64,000 nucleotides of DNA from Mannheimia sp041807705 (GCF_041807705.1 NZ_JBGTYY010000005.1:1-64000); one strand, 5' to 3'. Counted from the first letter of the stretch, positions 44,104 to 53,841 are shown. A program made the numbers and translations. The notes: generated by a model from the sequence alone, not told the origin.

Positions 44104-44790
44104 ATGTCTGTATCTCGTCATACTATTTTAAATAAAATCCAAAACGGGCTGATTGCTTCTTGCCAACCGGTTGATGATGGTCCGATGGATAAACCTGAAA
44201 TTGTGGCTGCTATGGCGGCTGCTTCTGTTATTGGTGGAGCAAAAGGCATTCGCATTGAGGGCGTAGAAAATTTAAAAGCAACTCGTGCCGTTGTTGATGT
44301 GCCGATTATCGGCATTGTAAAACGTGATTTGCCAGATTCCCCCGTTCGTATCACCCCATTCTTAGAAGATATTGATGCCTTAGCCGAAGCTGGGGCAGAT
44401 GTTATCGCCGTTGATGGCACATTCCGCACTCGCCCTGTCAGCATTGAAGAGGCGGTTAAACGCATTCACGAAAAAGGTTGTTTAGCAATGGCGGATTGCT
44501 CCAATTTGGAAGAGGGTTTGCATTGCCAACAACTTGGTTTTGATATTGTCGGCAGCACAATGTCGGGCTATACAGGCGGTGAAGTGCCAGATGAGCCAGA
44601 CTATCAATTAGTGAAAGATTTAAAAGCCGCAGGCTGTAATGTAATGGCGGAAGGGCGTTATAACACGCCAGAGCTTGCCAAAGTGGCGATTGAAATTGGG
44701 GCAGATTACGTTACCGTTGGTTCAGCATTAACTCGCTTGGAGCATATCGTTAGCTGGTTTGCGGATTCTGTAAAATCGGCTCAAAAATAG
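44104..44790 (+). CDS. nanE: N-acetylmannosamine-6-phosphate 2-epimerase
   Basis: NanE turns N-acetylmannosamine 6-phosphate into N-acetylglucosamine 6-phosphate. The ATG at 44104 with AAGGAAA before it is preferred to an upstream in-frame codon. The 228-residue TIM-barrel protein has LIASCQPVDDGPM, the catalytic-Lys segment IIGIVKRDLPDSPVRITPFLEDI, IAVDGTFR and the phosphate-loop VMAEGRYNTPELAKVAIEIGADYVTVGSALTR. It is followed 8 bases later by nanK. CRP control is likely. Confidence 0.95.
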   Translation: MSVSRHTILNKIQNGLIASCQPVDDGPMDKPEIVAAMAAASVIGGAKGIRIEGVENLKATRAVVDVPIIGIVKRDLPDSPVRITPFLEDIDALAEAGADVIAVDGTFRTRPVSIEEAVKRIHEKGCLAMADCSNLEEGLHCQQLGFDIVGSTMSGYTGGEVPDEPDYQLVKDLKAAGCNVMAEGRYNTPELAKVAIEIGADYVTVGSALTRLEHIVSWFADSVKSAQK

Positions 44791-44798
44791 GGGAAAGT

Positions 44799-45692
44799 AT
44801 GCGTTGTTTAGCGATTGATATTGGCGGCACAAAAATTGCAACGGCGATTGTTCAGCACAATCAAGTGGAACAACGCAAGCAAATTCAAACCCCAACCGAT
44901 AAACCCCAAGCCGATCAAGCTGAAAGTTTACATCAAGCCATTGCGGAAATTGTACAAATTTATCAAGGGCAATTTGATTTTGTTGCAGTTGCCTCCACAG
45001 GCATTATCAATAATGGTGTGCTGACTGCGTTAAATCCGAAAAACTTGGGTGGTTTAGCCGAGTTTCCGTTAAAAGAAAGCATTGCTCGCCATACCGATAA
45101 ATCGATTGCGTTATTAAATGACGTGCAAGCGGCGGTGTGTGCCGAATATTTAAATGAAGACCAACAAGCGGTCAAAAATTTCGTCTTTATTACCGTATCT
45201 ACAGGTGTCGGCGGTGGCATTATTTTAAATGGTGACCTGCAAATCGGCTCAAACGGCATTGCAGGGCATATCGGGCATACGTTGGCTGATCCGAACGGGC
45301 CTGTGTGTGGCTGTGGGCGTGTCGGTTGTGTGGAGGCCGTTGCCGCAGGGCGTGCGATTGAAGCCTCCGCCAGCAAATGGGATTCCCCTTGTTCGCCAAA
45401 AGAGGTGTTTGAGCGTTTCAGACAAGGCAACTCACAAGCGGTCGAATTAGTGGAAAAATCTGCAAAAGCGATTGCAAACTTAATTGCTGATTTAAAAATC
45501 AGCTTGGATATTCAAAAAGTGGTGTTAGGTGGCAGCGTGGGTTTGGCAGAAGGTTATTTACCGCTCGTTCAACGTTTTCTTGCTGAACTTCCAGCCGTTT
45601 ATCACTGTACATTAGAAAATGCCAAATCAGGGCAAGATGCCGGCTTAATCGGGGCAGCTTGGTGGGCAGAACATCATTTTAAGAAAAATTAA
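44799..45692 (+). CDS. nanK: N-acetylmannosamine kinase
   Basis: NanK phosphorylates N-acetylmannosamine with ATP. The 297-residue ROK-family protein has the ATP motif LAIDIGGTKIATAIV at the N-terminus, the substrate loop GHIGHTLADPNGPVCGCGRVGC with the Cys-rich zinc site, and EAVAAGRAIE. It lies between nanE and nanA. Several uptake signal sequences lie inside the gene. Confidence 0.94.
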   Translation: MRCLAIDIGGTKIATAIVQHNQVEQRKQIQTPTDKPQADQAESLHQAIAEIVQIYQGQFDFVAVASTGIINNGVLTALNPKNLGGLAEFPLKESIARHTDKSIALLNDVQAAVCAEYLNEDQQAVKNFVFITVSTGVGGGIILNGDLQIGSNGIAGHIGHTLADPNGPVCGCGRVGCVEAVAAGRAIEASASKWDSPCSPKEVFERFRQGNSQAVELVEKSAKAIANLIADLKISLDIQKVVLGGSVGLAEGYLPLVQRFLAELPAVYHCTLENAKSGQDAGLIGAAWWAEHHFKKN

Positions 45693-45718
45693 CTCTTTCA
45701 AAAACTCCGGAGATTCAA

Positions 45719-46594
45719 ATGAAAAGTTTAAAAGGTATTTTTAGTGCGTTACTCGTTTCTTTTAACGAAGACGGCTCAATCAATGAACAAGGCTTACGCC
45801 AAATTATCCGCCACAACATCGATAAAATGAAAGTGGACGGTTTATACGTTGGCGGCTCAACGGGCGAAAACTTTATGCTTTCAACCGAAGAGAAAAAAGA
45901 GATCTTCCGCATTGCAAAAGATGAAGCGAAAGATGACATTGCCTTAATCGCTCAAGTGGGTAGTGTAAACTTAAAAGAAGCAGTGGAATTAGGTAAATAC
46001 GCAACAGAATTAGGCTATGACAGCTTATCAGCGGTAACACCGTTCTACTACAAATTCAGCTTCCCTGAAATCAAATACTACTACGACACCATTATTGCAG
46101 AAACAGGCAATAATATGATCGTGTACTCTATTCCATTCCTAACAGGTGTGAATATGGGGATTGAGCAATTCGGCGAGCTTTACAAAAACCCGAAAATCTT
46201 AGGTGTTAAATTTACCGCTGGCGATTTCTACCTATTAGAACGCTTGAAAAAAGCCTACCCGAACCACCTAATCTGGGCTGGTTTTGATGAAATGATGTTA
46301 CCTGCTGCGGTATTAGGCGTAGATGGTGCAATCGGCTCAACCTTTAACGTAAACGGTATTCGTGCAAGACAAATTTTTGAATTAGCTCAGCAAGGTAAAA
46401 TCAAAGAAGCACTTGAAATTCAACACGTTACAAACGACTTAATTGAAGGTATTTTAGGCAACGGCTTATACCAAACCATCAAAGGTTTATTAGAAGAAGA
46501 AGGTGTTCAAGCAGGCTACTGCCGTGAACCAATGACAAAACTCAACGCACAACAAAAAGCAGTTGTAAAAGAGTTAAAAGCGAAATTTCTTTAA
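45719..46594 (+). CDS. nanA: N-acetylneuraminate lyase
   Basis: NanA splits sialic acid into N-acetylmannosamine and pyruvate by a Schiff base. The 291-residue DHDPS-family protein has the GGSTGE motif (residues 45-50), Tyr136 and the Schiff-base Lys164 (LGVKFTAGDFYLLERL), the same positions reported for the Haemophilus enzyme. It is the last gene of nanE-nanK-nanA and is followed by an uptake-sequence hairpin terminator. The sialic acid transporter is not in the window. Confidence 0.96.
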   Translation: MKSLKGIFSALLVSFNEDGSINEQGLRQIIRHNIDKMKVDGLYVGGSTGENFMLSTEEKKEIFRIAKDEAKDDIALIAQVGSVNLKEAVELGKYATELGYDSLSAVTPFYYKFSFPEIKYYYDTIIAETGNNMIVYSIPFLTGVNMGIEQFGELYKNPKILGVKFTAGDFYLLERLKKAYPNHLIWAGFDEMMLPAAVLGVDGAIGSTFNVNGIRARQIFELAQQGKIKEALEIQHVTNDLIEGILGNGLYQTIKGLLEEEGVQAGYCREPMTKLNAQQKAVVKELKAKFL

Positions 46595-46619
46595 TTTAAG
46601 TTGCAAAAAATGAACGAAA

Positions 46620-46654
46620 ATAACCGCTTGTTACTTACAAGCGGTTATTTTTTC
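46620..46654 (+). terminator. Uptake-sequence inverted pair acting as nan terminator
   Basis: ATAACCGCTTGT (46620-46631) and ACAAGCGGTTAT (46637-46648) are inverted uptake signal sequences forming a 12-base stem followed by T-run. Confidence 0.85.
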
Positions 46655-46686
46655 TCAAAAATTTGCTATTTAGCGAAAAAAATATC

Positions 46687-46723
<37 letters not shown>

Positions 46724-46762
46724 GAGGCTCATTTTAACCCTTAAATACAAGGATTCTACTCT

Positions 46763-47326
46763 ATGATGAAAAAATTAATTAAATTCTCTGCTTTGTCTTT
46801 CGTTATCTCTGCAGCTTTAATAACGCACTCACAAAAAGCGTTTGCTGTATCTCCAGCAAATCCTGCTGATATCGAAAAATATCTTATTAAAAGCCCTTAT
46901 ATGGATTTTCAAGTGACTATTAATCGAGCGATGATAGTAAACTCAATTAAATCTGAATATGAACTCAATGAAATACAACGTGCGTGTTTAGGTAGCATCG
47001 AGGGTAATCCAAACTATCTAGAAGTACTTGAGCCATATTTTAAAGGTATCTTGACTGAAGAAGAAATTAAAGAAGCTGATGATTTCTTTGCAACCAGTGC
47101 TGGACAAAAACTTGCTGAAGTTCTATTACGTCAAGCGGGTTATGAGAACTTACCACCATTTATTCCACCAACAGCAGAAGAAAAAGAAGAAATTGTTAAA
47201 GCTACTACCAAACCATTCTTTGTAAAAACAAAAGCAGACACAGATGCAATGAGCGAAGAAGATGCAATTAAGTTTACATTACCTATTTATGAAAAAGAGA
47301 TAGCTCGTTGCAAAATTTCTTCGTAA
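46763..47326 (+). CDS. Secreted protein with DUF2059-like region
   Basis: The 187-residue protein has a signal peptide (residues 1-28, ending KAFA) and is otherwise helical and acidic. The stretch YFKGILTEEEIKEADDFFATSAGQKLAEVL resembles the DUF2059 pattern, whose function is unknown. There are two mature-region Cys (one near residue 75, one near the C-terminus). It is monocistronic between two hairpin terminators and sits behind the GATAA repeat. No role can be given. Confidence 0.6.
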   Translation: MMKKLIKFSALSFVISAALITHSQKAFAVSPANPADIEKYLIKSPYMDFQVTINRAMIVNSIKSEYELNEIQRACLGSIEGNPNYLEVLEPYFKGILTEEEIKEADDFFATSAGQKLAEVLLRQAGYENLPPFIPPTAEEKEEIVKATTKPFFVKTKADTDAMSEEDAIKFTLPIYEKEIARCKISS

Positions 47327-47331
47327 AAAAC

Positions 47332-47361
47332 AAAATTACCGCTTACAAGCGGTAATTTTTT
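47332..47361. terminator. Bidirectional uptake-sequence hairpin terminator
   Basis: AAAATTACCGCTT (47332-47344) and AAGCGGTAATTTT (47347-47359) form a stem with a 2-base loop, with A- and T-runs on the two sides. It serves the convergent genes on both sides. Confidence 0.75.
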
Positions 47362-47376
47362 CTCAAAAATTTGCAA

Positions 47377-48174
47377 TTAGTGCAGCCATTCTGCTTTTTC
47401 TACTGGAGAGTAACGGCTGCCATTATATTTTAATCGCACTTTTTCTTGGCGATAGTTTTCTGATTTTAACTCCCTGCCTATATCATAAAACCCCGTACTC
47501 CAGATATGTTGGGTAATATCCGCTTTGACAATAATATCATTGAAGCCGTTGGTCTGTTTGTTATCCATTTGCAATACCAAGTTTGTCGTTTCCGTTTTGG
47601 TTTCTTTATCATCTAAAATAGACCAAAAAGCCATCGGATAATCAAAAACAAGTTTTAACTTTTCTTTTTCCGGCACAAATAACATCAAATGATCATTTGC
47701 AGAATACTCAGGAGCACTTGGACCACGAGCAGCGTTATTAAACCTCACGCCGAAAGCTCTTACTTTATCGTTTAAAATGTAACGGACGGTATCAATTTTA
47801 AGGCTATCAGCATTCACATTAAGAGCAGCGTCTATCTCCATTTCCTTTGCCCACGATTGCAATATCGAATTTTCATTCACACGGGCAACAAACAACGTCC
47901 ATTTCGGCGTATTTTCGTGATCGTCTTGATAATTTTCTTTGCTGTATTTAGGTTCTATAACCGCATAACTCACTAAGGTTTCCGCTGAATTGTTAGGAGC
48001 AGTTTTACAGGCAGAGGCTAAAGCACGAGCAGAAAGTTGCTCTTGAGCAATCTTAAAATGATGAGCAATCATTTGATGTTGTTGCTCAGCACAAATCTGA
48101 GTGTGATTACCTTCATCTGCATTGATTGGAGTTGTAAGCGTAAGTAAGAGAGCCAAAGGGAATATCTTTTTCAT
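47377..48174 (-). CDS. Exported protein of unknown function
   Basis: The 265-residue protein has a signal peptide (residues 1-19, ending INA) and no other membrane segment, so it should be periplasmic or secreted. I recognise no family. The mature part has two Cys (residues 28 and 56) that could form a disulfide and many beta-strand-like stretches (WTLFVARVN, AFGVRFNNAARGPSAP, TNLVLQMDNKQ). It is monocistronic between a terminator and the binding-protein gene upstream. Confidence 0.6.
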   Translation of the reverse strand: MKKIFPLALLLTLTTPINADEGNHTQICAEQQHQMIAHHFKIAQEQLSARALASACKTAPNNSAETLVSYAVIEPKYSKENYQDDHENTPKWTLFVARVNENSILQSWAKEMEIDAALNVNADSLKIDTVRYILNDKVRAFGVRFNNAARGPSAPEYSANDHLMLFVPEKEKLKLVFDYPMAFWSILDDKETKTETTNLVLQMDNKQTNGFNDIIVKADITQHIWSTGFYDIGRELKSENYRQEKVRLKYNGSRYSPVEKAEWLH

Positions 48175-48282
48175 ATATCTTATCCGTATAGACAGAAAGG
48201 TAGCTCATTCTAAAAGAAAAGCAGTCTATTCTCCACCGAACTTTGCAAAAAAGTGGCAAAAATAGACCGCTTGTATGACATA

Positions 48283-49878
48283 TTACTCCGCTAAACTCAC
48301 CCCATAGAATGGTGTGTAACCAAACGGATTTTGCACAAAACCCTGAACTCTTTTACTTAATGGCACATAGTTGATAGCGTGAGCAAGAGGAATAAACGGC
48401 GTTTGTTCATTTACTATCTCTACGGCTTGCTGATAGAGCTTAGCCCGCTCCTCACGGTTTTGAGCTTGAACGGCTGTGGCTAATAATCGCTCAAATTTCT
48501 CATCACTCCAACGTCCATAATTTGTTCCCGGAATATTGGATTTGCTCAATAACGGGAAGAGGAAGTTATCGGGATCGCCGTTGCGACTTGTCCAACCATA
48601 AGTTCCGGCAAAAAATTCGCCTTCACGGGTGCGTTTATTAAAATCAGCCCATTCGTGGGTAACTAATTTGGCTTTTACCCCAATTTTTGCCCAATCCGCC
48701 TGAATAATTTCAGCCGTTCGACGAGGATTTGGATTTGAAGGACGTACAACCGGTTGCACCCAAATTTCTGTTTCAAAGCCGTCTGCAAAACCAGCTTCCA
48801 CCAGCAGAGATTTTGCTTTTTCTAAGTTAAATTCATATTGTGGCAACTCAGCGTTATAGCCTAATACCGCATTAGGGAACGGATTAATGGCAACGCTTCC
48901 CCCCCCTTGATAAATCGCCTCAACAATGGTTTTCTTGTCTGTTGCATAATGCAATGCTTGGCGAACTTTGGCATTATTTAAAGCAGGCTTGGTATTATTT
49001 AAGCCGATATAAGCTAAATTTAGCCCTTCCCTTGCTAATAAATTGACTTTTGGATCTTGCTTCATTTGAGCAATATCCGAAATATTCGGGAAATCAATCA
49101 CATCGCATTCACCAGCTTTTAATTTTGCATAGCGTGTGCCTGCATCGGGCGTGATACTAAAAACAAGCCTATCAAACTTTGCTTTTCCCTCAAAGTAATC
49201 CGCATTTGCGGTATAACGAACATCTTGATCGGTTTGATATGCTTGGAAAATAAACGGCCCTGTACCGATTGGGATTTGATCAAGCAATTCAGGCTTACCC
49301 TCTGCAAGTAATTTATCCGCATATTCTTTTGAATAAATGGAGAGGAAATCCATAGCAACGGTGGTTAAAAATGGCGTATTTGGCTGATGTAATGTAATTT
49401 TCACGGCATGTTCATCAATTTTTTCTACCGACTTCAAAATTTTCGGCAGGTTCATCCAGTGATAGTAAAAATATGTGCCGTCTGATACCTTATGATATGG
49501 GTGGTTAGCATCTAACTGACGCTTAAATGAAAATAGTACATCATCAGCATTTAAAGGGCGTGTTGGTGTAAAAGTTTTATTTGAATGGAATTTAACATCT
49601 TTCCTTAAATGAAAAAGGTAAGTTAAACCATCTTCACTGATTTCCCATTTTTCAGCCAAACTTGGCTCAACAGTTAATTCACCATCTTTAAACTTCAACA
49701 GGCGGTTATAAATTTGCTGAGAGCTGGCGTTGAAATCGTTAGCATCATTGGTAATAGCAGGGCTTAGTTTCATTGGAGGTGTTGCAACACAGTTAATTAA
49801 TGTATTCGCTGGGGCTGCCAACACCAAAGAGCTTGAATCCAATAACAAAACACTTAACATTGATTTAGAAAAACGCAT
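48283..49878 (-). CDS. hbpA: Periplasmic dipeptide/heme-binding protein, HbpA/DppA-like
   Basis: The 531-residue protein is a family 5 solute-binding protein. Similarity to Haemophilus HbpA is clear along the chain: NASSQQIYNRLLKFK, EPSLAEKWEISEDGLTYLFHLRKDVKFH, PIGTGPFIFQAYQTDQDVRYTA, DAGTRYAKLKAGECDVI, QALHYATDKKTIVEAIYQG and WADFNKRTREGEFFAGTYGW. HbpA binds glutathione and heme in Haemophilus and works with the Dpp permease. Here the signal peptide ends LAA without a clear lipobox Cys, unlike HbpA itself. No permease genes are nearby. The symbol marks resemblance; a dipeptide role is equally possible. Confidence 0.75.
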   Translation of the reverse strand: MRFSKSMLSVLLLDSSSLVLAAPANTLINCVATPPMKLSPAITNDANDFNASSQQIYNRLLKFKDGELTVEPSLAEKWEISEDGLTYLFHLRKDVKFHSNKTFTPTRPLNADDVLFSFKRQLDANHPYHKVSDGTYFYYHWMNLPKILKSVEKIDEHAVKITLHQPNTPFLTTVAMDFLSIYSKEYADKLLAEGKPELLDQIPIGTGPFIFQAYQTDQDVRYTANADYFEGKAKFDRLVFSITPDAGTRYAKLKAGECDVIDFPNISDIAQMKQDPKVNLLAREGLNLAYIGLNNTKPALNNAKVRQALHYATDKKTIVEAIYQGGGSVAINPFPNAVLGYNAELPQYEFNLEKAKSLLVEAGFADGFETEIWVQPVVRPSNPNPRRTAEIIQADWAKIGVKAKLVTHEWADFNKRTREGEFFAGTYGWTSRNGDPDNFLFPLLSKSNIPGTNYGRWSDEKFERLLATAVQAQNREERAKLYQQAVEIVNEQTPFIPLAHAINYVPLSKRVQGFVQNPFGYTPFYGVSLAE

Positions 49879-50033
49879 AAATACTCCTCAATAGTTTATT
49901 TTAAGCTAACTTACTTGGCTTTTTGTTGTTTGCAAAATAACCAAAAGTTATAAAATATAATCTTTAGAATAATCGCTTGCAAAGCACGTTTTCTTAGCTA
50001 GAATAGCCAAAAATTATTTATAAGAGAGCTATT

Positions 50034-50474
50034 ATGACATCTATTTGCATTATCACAGGCAGCACCTTAGGCGGTGCGGAATATGTTGCAGACCACATTA
50101 ATGATGTATTAACCGAGCAAGGCTTTGAAGTAGAATTACACAACCAAGCAACCCTTTCAGATATTGAAGGGAAATCACATTTAATTGTGGTTACCTCTAC
50201 ACACGGAGCAGGCGAATTGCCCGAAAATATTCAACCTTTATTTGACGATTTAGCGAATAGCACGTCTGATTTCAACTCAATGAAATTTGGCGTTATTGGC
50301 TTAGGCAGCACTGATTACGATACATTCTGCAATGCGGTAAATATTGTTGAAGATGCCTTAAAAGCGAAAGGGGCAAATCAAGTGTGTGAATCTTTACGCA
50401 TTGATGTGGTCAATAATTTTGATCACGATACCACCGCAGAAGAGTGGTTACCGTTTTTTGTAGAAAGTTTATAG
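50034..50474 (+). CDS. mioC: Flavodoxin-like protein MioC
   Basis: The 146-residue protein is a short-chain flavodoxin with the FMN phosphate loop ITGSTLGGAEYVAD at the N-terminus, the flavin-stacking loop TSTHGAGELPEN and GLGSTDYDTFCNAV. MioC carries electrons, for example in biotin synthase activity in vitro. Its stop codon lies 8 bases before the next small gene, likely co-transcribed. Confidence 0.9.
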   Translation: MTSICIITGSTLGGAEYVADHINDVLTEQGFEVELHNQATLSDIEGKSHLIVVTSTHGAGELPENIQPLFDDLANSTSDFNSMKFGVIGLGSTDYDTFCNAVNIVEDALKAKGANQVCESLRIDVVNNFDHDTTAEEWLPFFVESL

Positions 50475-50482
50475 GAACACAA

Positions 50483-50662
50483 ATGAGCAGAATCCAAACA
50501 AAATCCCCAACTAACAAAATAAAATGGATTAAGATTGCAATTATCTTAATTTATATGTTCAGCCCTGTTGATATTCTGCCTGAAGCAATTCTAGGCCCGC
50601 TTGGATTGGTTGATGATGCCGCAGCACTAATGCTGTTGATTAAAACTATTTTGGACAAGTAG
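50483..50662 (+). CDS. Small DUF1232-like membrane protein
   Basis: The 59-residue protein starts at ATG 50483 with AGGA before it. It has a hydrophobic helix and the motif SPVDILPEAILGPLGLVDDAAAL, matching the short DUF1232 (YkvA-like) pattern SPVDLIPD...DD. The function of this family is unknown. It follows mioC by 8 bases and is ended by an uptake-sequence terminator. Confidence 0.75.
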   Translation: MSRIQTKSPTNKIKWIKIAIILIYMFSPVDILPEAILGPLGLVDDAAALMLLIKTILDK

Positions 50663-50686
50663 TTTGTAAAAAATCAGGAAAAAATG

Positions 50687-50721
50687 ACCGCTTGTAATTT
50701 AAGTTTACAAGCGGTTATTTT
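50687..50721. terminator. Uptake-sequence inverted pair between the DUF1232 gene and araA
   Basis: ACCGCTTGTAA (50687-50697) and TTACAAGCGGT (50705-50715) form a stem that can end transcription from both sides. Confidence 0.75.
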
Positions 50722-50735
50722 ATAAAACGCACTCT

Positions 50736-52232
50736 TTACTTAGCAAATTTATATGCTAAATCATTCCAGCGTAATTCATTTTTAAGTTGTGGTAGTTCCG
50801 TTTTTTCATTGATGTGAATAAATTCAATACCAAAATATTCTGCAAAAGTACGAAGCATATCCGCATCAATATCTAAACTATAAGCACTGTGATGAGCTCC
50901 GCCTGCTAAAATCCACGCTTGTGTGCCAACATCAAAGTTAGGTTGAAGTTTCCAGAATGCGTGTCCAACAGGTAAATTTGGCATTTGGTTTGGTGCGTCG
51001 ATAGCATCTAAATCCGCTACCACCATTCTGAAACGCTCACCCATATCAACCACTGTTGCATTAACCGCTTTACCAGCCTTTCCGCTGAAAATTAAACGAA
51101 CAGGGTCAGCTTTACCGCCAATGCCAAGAGGTCTAATTGCTAACTTCGATTTTTCTTTCGCTATTGATGGGCAAACTTCAAGCATATGAGCCCCTAGCAC
51201 GACTTGGTTTTTCTCATCTAAGTCGTAGGTGTAATCTTCCATAAAAGACGAACCATTTGGTAAGCCATATCCCATTACTTTAACGGCACGCACAAGAGCA
51301 GCGGTTTTCCAATCGCCCTCGCCACCAAAACCATAACCTTGTTCCATTAAGCGTTGTACCGCTAAGCCGGGTAATTGTTTAATGCCATTTAAGTTTTGGA
51401 AGTTATCGGTAAAGGCTTTAAATCCGCCATTATCCAAGAAGGTTTTTAAGCCAATTTCAATACGAGCTGAATATTCTAATGATTCTCTTGCTGAACCTTT
51501 TTCTTTCAAGCTCTCTTCAACATTATACAAGCGGTCATATTCTGCCAATAATTTGCGAACATCTTCATCAGAGATAGCATCAATCGCTTCTGCCAGTTCA
51601 TAAACGCCATAACCATTCACGCTGTAACCAAAGACTTTTTGAGCTTCTACTTTATCGCCCTCTGTTACTGCAACTTCTCGCATATTATCGCCAAATCGAG
51701 CAATCTTAAGTTGTTTATGATCGTAAATTGCAACCGCCACACGCATCCAACGATTGAATTTATCTAATACGCTTTCATCTTGCCAATGCCCTACAACTAT
51801 CGTTCTTGGTAAACGTAGGCGAGAGACAAGGAAACCAAATTCACGATCACCGTGAGCGGTCTGGTGCAAATTCATATAATCCATATCAATTTTATCCCAC
51901 GGAATATGGCGATTAAATTGAGTATGGAACTGCACTAAAGGTTTAGAGAATGCTTGTAGCCCTGCAATCCACATTTTGGCTGGTGAGAAGGTGTGCATCC
52001 ACGCAATCGCACCGATACAGTTTTCTTGATTATTCGCTTCCTTACATACAGCAAACACTTCTTCAGGTGTTGTTGCAACAGGTTTTAGTTTGATTTTGAC
52101 AAACGGATTTTGTTGATTAAGGTAATCGACAATTTCCGCTGCATCTTTTTCTACTTGTTTTAACGCTTCAGCCCCATATAAATGTTGGCTACCAACAATA
52201 AACCAAGCCTCGAGTGATTTAATAAATTCCAT
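50736..52232 (-). CDS. araA: L-arabinose isomerase
   Basis: AraA converts L-arabinose to L-ribulose, a manganese-dependent step. The 498-residue protein matches the family (E. coli 500) with WFIVGSQHLYG at the N-terminus, WMHTFSPAKMWI, QFNRHIPWD, the active-site region FGGEGDWKTAALVRA and HMLEVCPSIA, and the C-terminal ILAGGAHHSAYS. It lies 10 bases after the kinase gene, in one operon with it. The next enzyme of the pathway, L-ribulose-5-phosphate 4-epimerase (AraD), is not in the window. Confidence 0.96.
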   Translation of the reverse strand: MEFIKSLEAWFIVGSQHLYGAEALKQVEKDAAEIVDYLNQQNPFVKIKLKPVATTPEEVFAVCKEANNQENCIGAIAWMHTFSPAKMWIAGLQAFSKPLVQFHTQFNRHIPWDKIDMDYMNLHQTAHGDREFGFLVSRLRLPRTIVVGHWQDESVLDKFNRWMRVAVAIYDHKQLKIARFGDNMREVAVTEGDKVEAQKVFGYSVNGYGVYELAEAIDAISDEDVRKLLAEYDRLYNVEESLKEKGSARESLEYSARIEIGLKTFLDNGGFKAFTDNFQNLNGIKQLPGLAVQRLMEQGYGFGGEGDWKTAALVRAVKVMGYGLPNGSSFMEDYTYDLDEKNQVVLGAHMLEVCPSIAKEKSKLAIRPLGIGGKADPVRLIFSGKAGKAVNATVVDMGERFRMVVADLDAIDAPNQMPNLPVGHAFWKLQPNFDVGTQAWILAGGAHHSAYSLDIDADMLRTFAEYFGIEFIHINEKTELPQLKNELRWNDLAYKFAK

Positions 52233-52242
52233 CAGAAAACTC

Positions 52243-53841
52243 CTATTCTTTAAATGCTAAAACGGCTTCTTTTACTACTCCTAGTCCTTTTTTATAACGT
52301 TGCATAAAGGCATCAAAACCTGCTGAGATTTCCGCATCAGGCTCTGCAACAGAAACAGAAGTAGTATTAAAAATTTGATGATTGAGATAATCGTCTAACG
52401 AAATCCCTTTTTGATGTTCATTGAGATAATTAGCTAATAATGCAATGCCCCAAGCACCGCCTTCACTTGCGGTTTGCATTGTGGCAATAGGTACATCTAG
52501 GGCAGAAGCTAAGAATTTTTGAGCGACATTTTCAGTTTTAAAAATACCGCCGTGTCCAAGAATTTGCGTAATTTCCACCATTTCTTGCTGCATTAAAATA
52601 TCCATTCCAATCTTCATTGCCGCAAATGCTGTGTAGAGATGAACTCGCATAAAATTCGCTAAATTAAAATTCGCATTGGCGGGGTGCATAAAGGTAGGGC
52701 AACCTTCTGATAACCCCACGATATGCTCGCCCGAATAAAATCCATAAGAGAGTAAATTACCGCAATCGGCATCTCCCTCTAAGGCTTTTAAAAAGAGAGT
52801 TTGGTATAAGGTATCTGTATCACAAGATAAATTGAGAGCTGACAAGGTTTCTTTAAATAATCCAACCCACGCATTAATATCTGAAGAACAGTTATTAGAA
52901 TGAGCCATAGCAACTAACTTACCTGTTGGTGTTGTGACCATATCCAATTCTTCATACACTTTTGAGAGCTCTTTCTGTAGTACGATCATCGCAAAAGCAG
53001 AAGTTCCTGCGGAAATATTGCCTGTTTTCTCAGAAATACTATTGGTTGCGACCATTCCCGTGCCAGCATCGCCTTCAGGTGGGCAAAGTATAGAACCCGC
53101 TTTTAATGAACCTGTTGGATCAAGCAATAATGCTCCTTTCTCGGTTAAAATGCCTGCTTTTTCGCCTGCTACTAACACTTTCGGTAAGATATCTGATAAA
53201 GACCAACCAAATTGTTTATCTTTAATCAGTTCATCGAATTGAGAAAGCATTTGAGCATTGTAGTTTTGCGTAGCTAAGTCTATCGGGAACATACCTGACG
53301 CATCGCCAATACCTAACACTTTTTCGCCCGTTAATTGCCAGTGCACATAACCTGCTAAGGTTGTTATAAAATTAACCTCAGGTAGATGTTCTTCCTTATT
53401 CAAAATAGCTTGATAGAGATGAGCAATACTCCAACGTTGTGGAATATTATAGTTAAAGAGTTGAGTTAATTGATGAGAGGCTTCAGCAGTGAAATTATTT
53501 CTCCAAGTGCGGAATGGCACAAGCAACTCATTTTGTTGATTAAACGCTAAATAGCCGTGCATCATCGCACTAATGCCAATATTGGCTATTTTTTGCAATG
53601 GTTGCCCATATTGCTGCTGCACATTTTCGGATAATGCTTTGTAAGCAGCTTGAACGCCCGTCCAAACTTCGTCTAAAGGATAAGTCCAAACACCATCGAC
53701 AAAATGATTTTCCCAATTAAATCCGCCAACAGAAAGAATATCGCCTTTCTCATCAATTAAAACAGCCTTAATGCGGGTTGAACCAAATTCAATGCCTAGA
53801 GAAACCTTTCCTTCAGTAATGGCTTTTTGTGCTTCTGACAT
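52243..53841 (-). CDS. araB: L-ribulokinase, FGGY family
   Basis: This 532-residue FGGY kinase is assigned to L-ribulose by its place as first gene before araA and under AraC/CRP sites. It has the N-terminal ATPase motif SLGIEFGSTRIKAVLID, the catalytic-Asp region ISAMMHGYLAF and the C-terminal ILGHGGIFKTENVAQKFLASAL. It is shorter than the E. coli AraB (566) and its N-terminus resembles the xylulokinase-like branch of the family, so it may be a replacement ribulokinase. Product and pathway are inferred from context; the fold is seen. Confidence 0.85.
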   Translation of the reverse strand: MSEAQKAITEGKVSLGIEFGSTRIKAVLIDEKGDILSVGGFNWENHFVDGVWTYPLDEVWTGVQAAYKALSENVQQQYGQPLQKIANIGISAMMHGYLAFNQQNELLVPFRTWRNNFTAEASHQLTQLFNYNIPQRWSIAHLYQAILNKEEHLPEVNFITTLAGYVHWQLTGEKVLGIGDASGMFPIDLATQNYNAQMLSQFDELIKDKQFGWSLSDILPKVLVAGEKAGILTEKGALLLDPTGSLKAGSILCPPEGDAGTGMVATNSISEKTGNISAGTSAFAMIVLQKELSKVYEELDMVTTPTGKLVAMAHSNNCSSDINAWVGLFKETLSALNLSCDTDTLYQTLFLKALEGDADCGNLLSYGFYSGEHIVGLSEGCPTFMHPANANFNLANFMRVHLYTAFAAMKIGMDILMQQEMVEITQILGHGGIFKTENVAQKFLASALDVPIATMQTASEGGAWGIALLANYLNEHQKGISLDDYLNHQIFNTTSVSVAEPDAEISAGFDAFMQRYKKGLGVVKEAVLAFKE

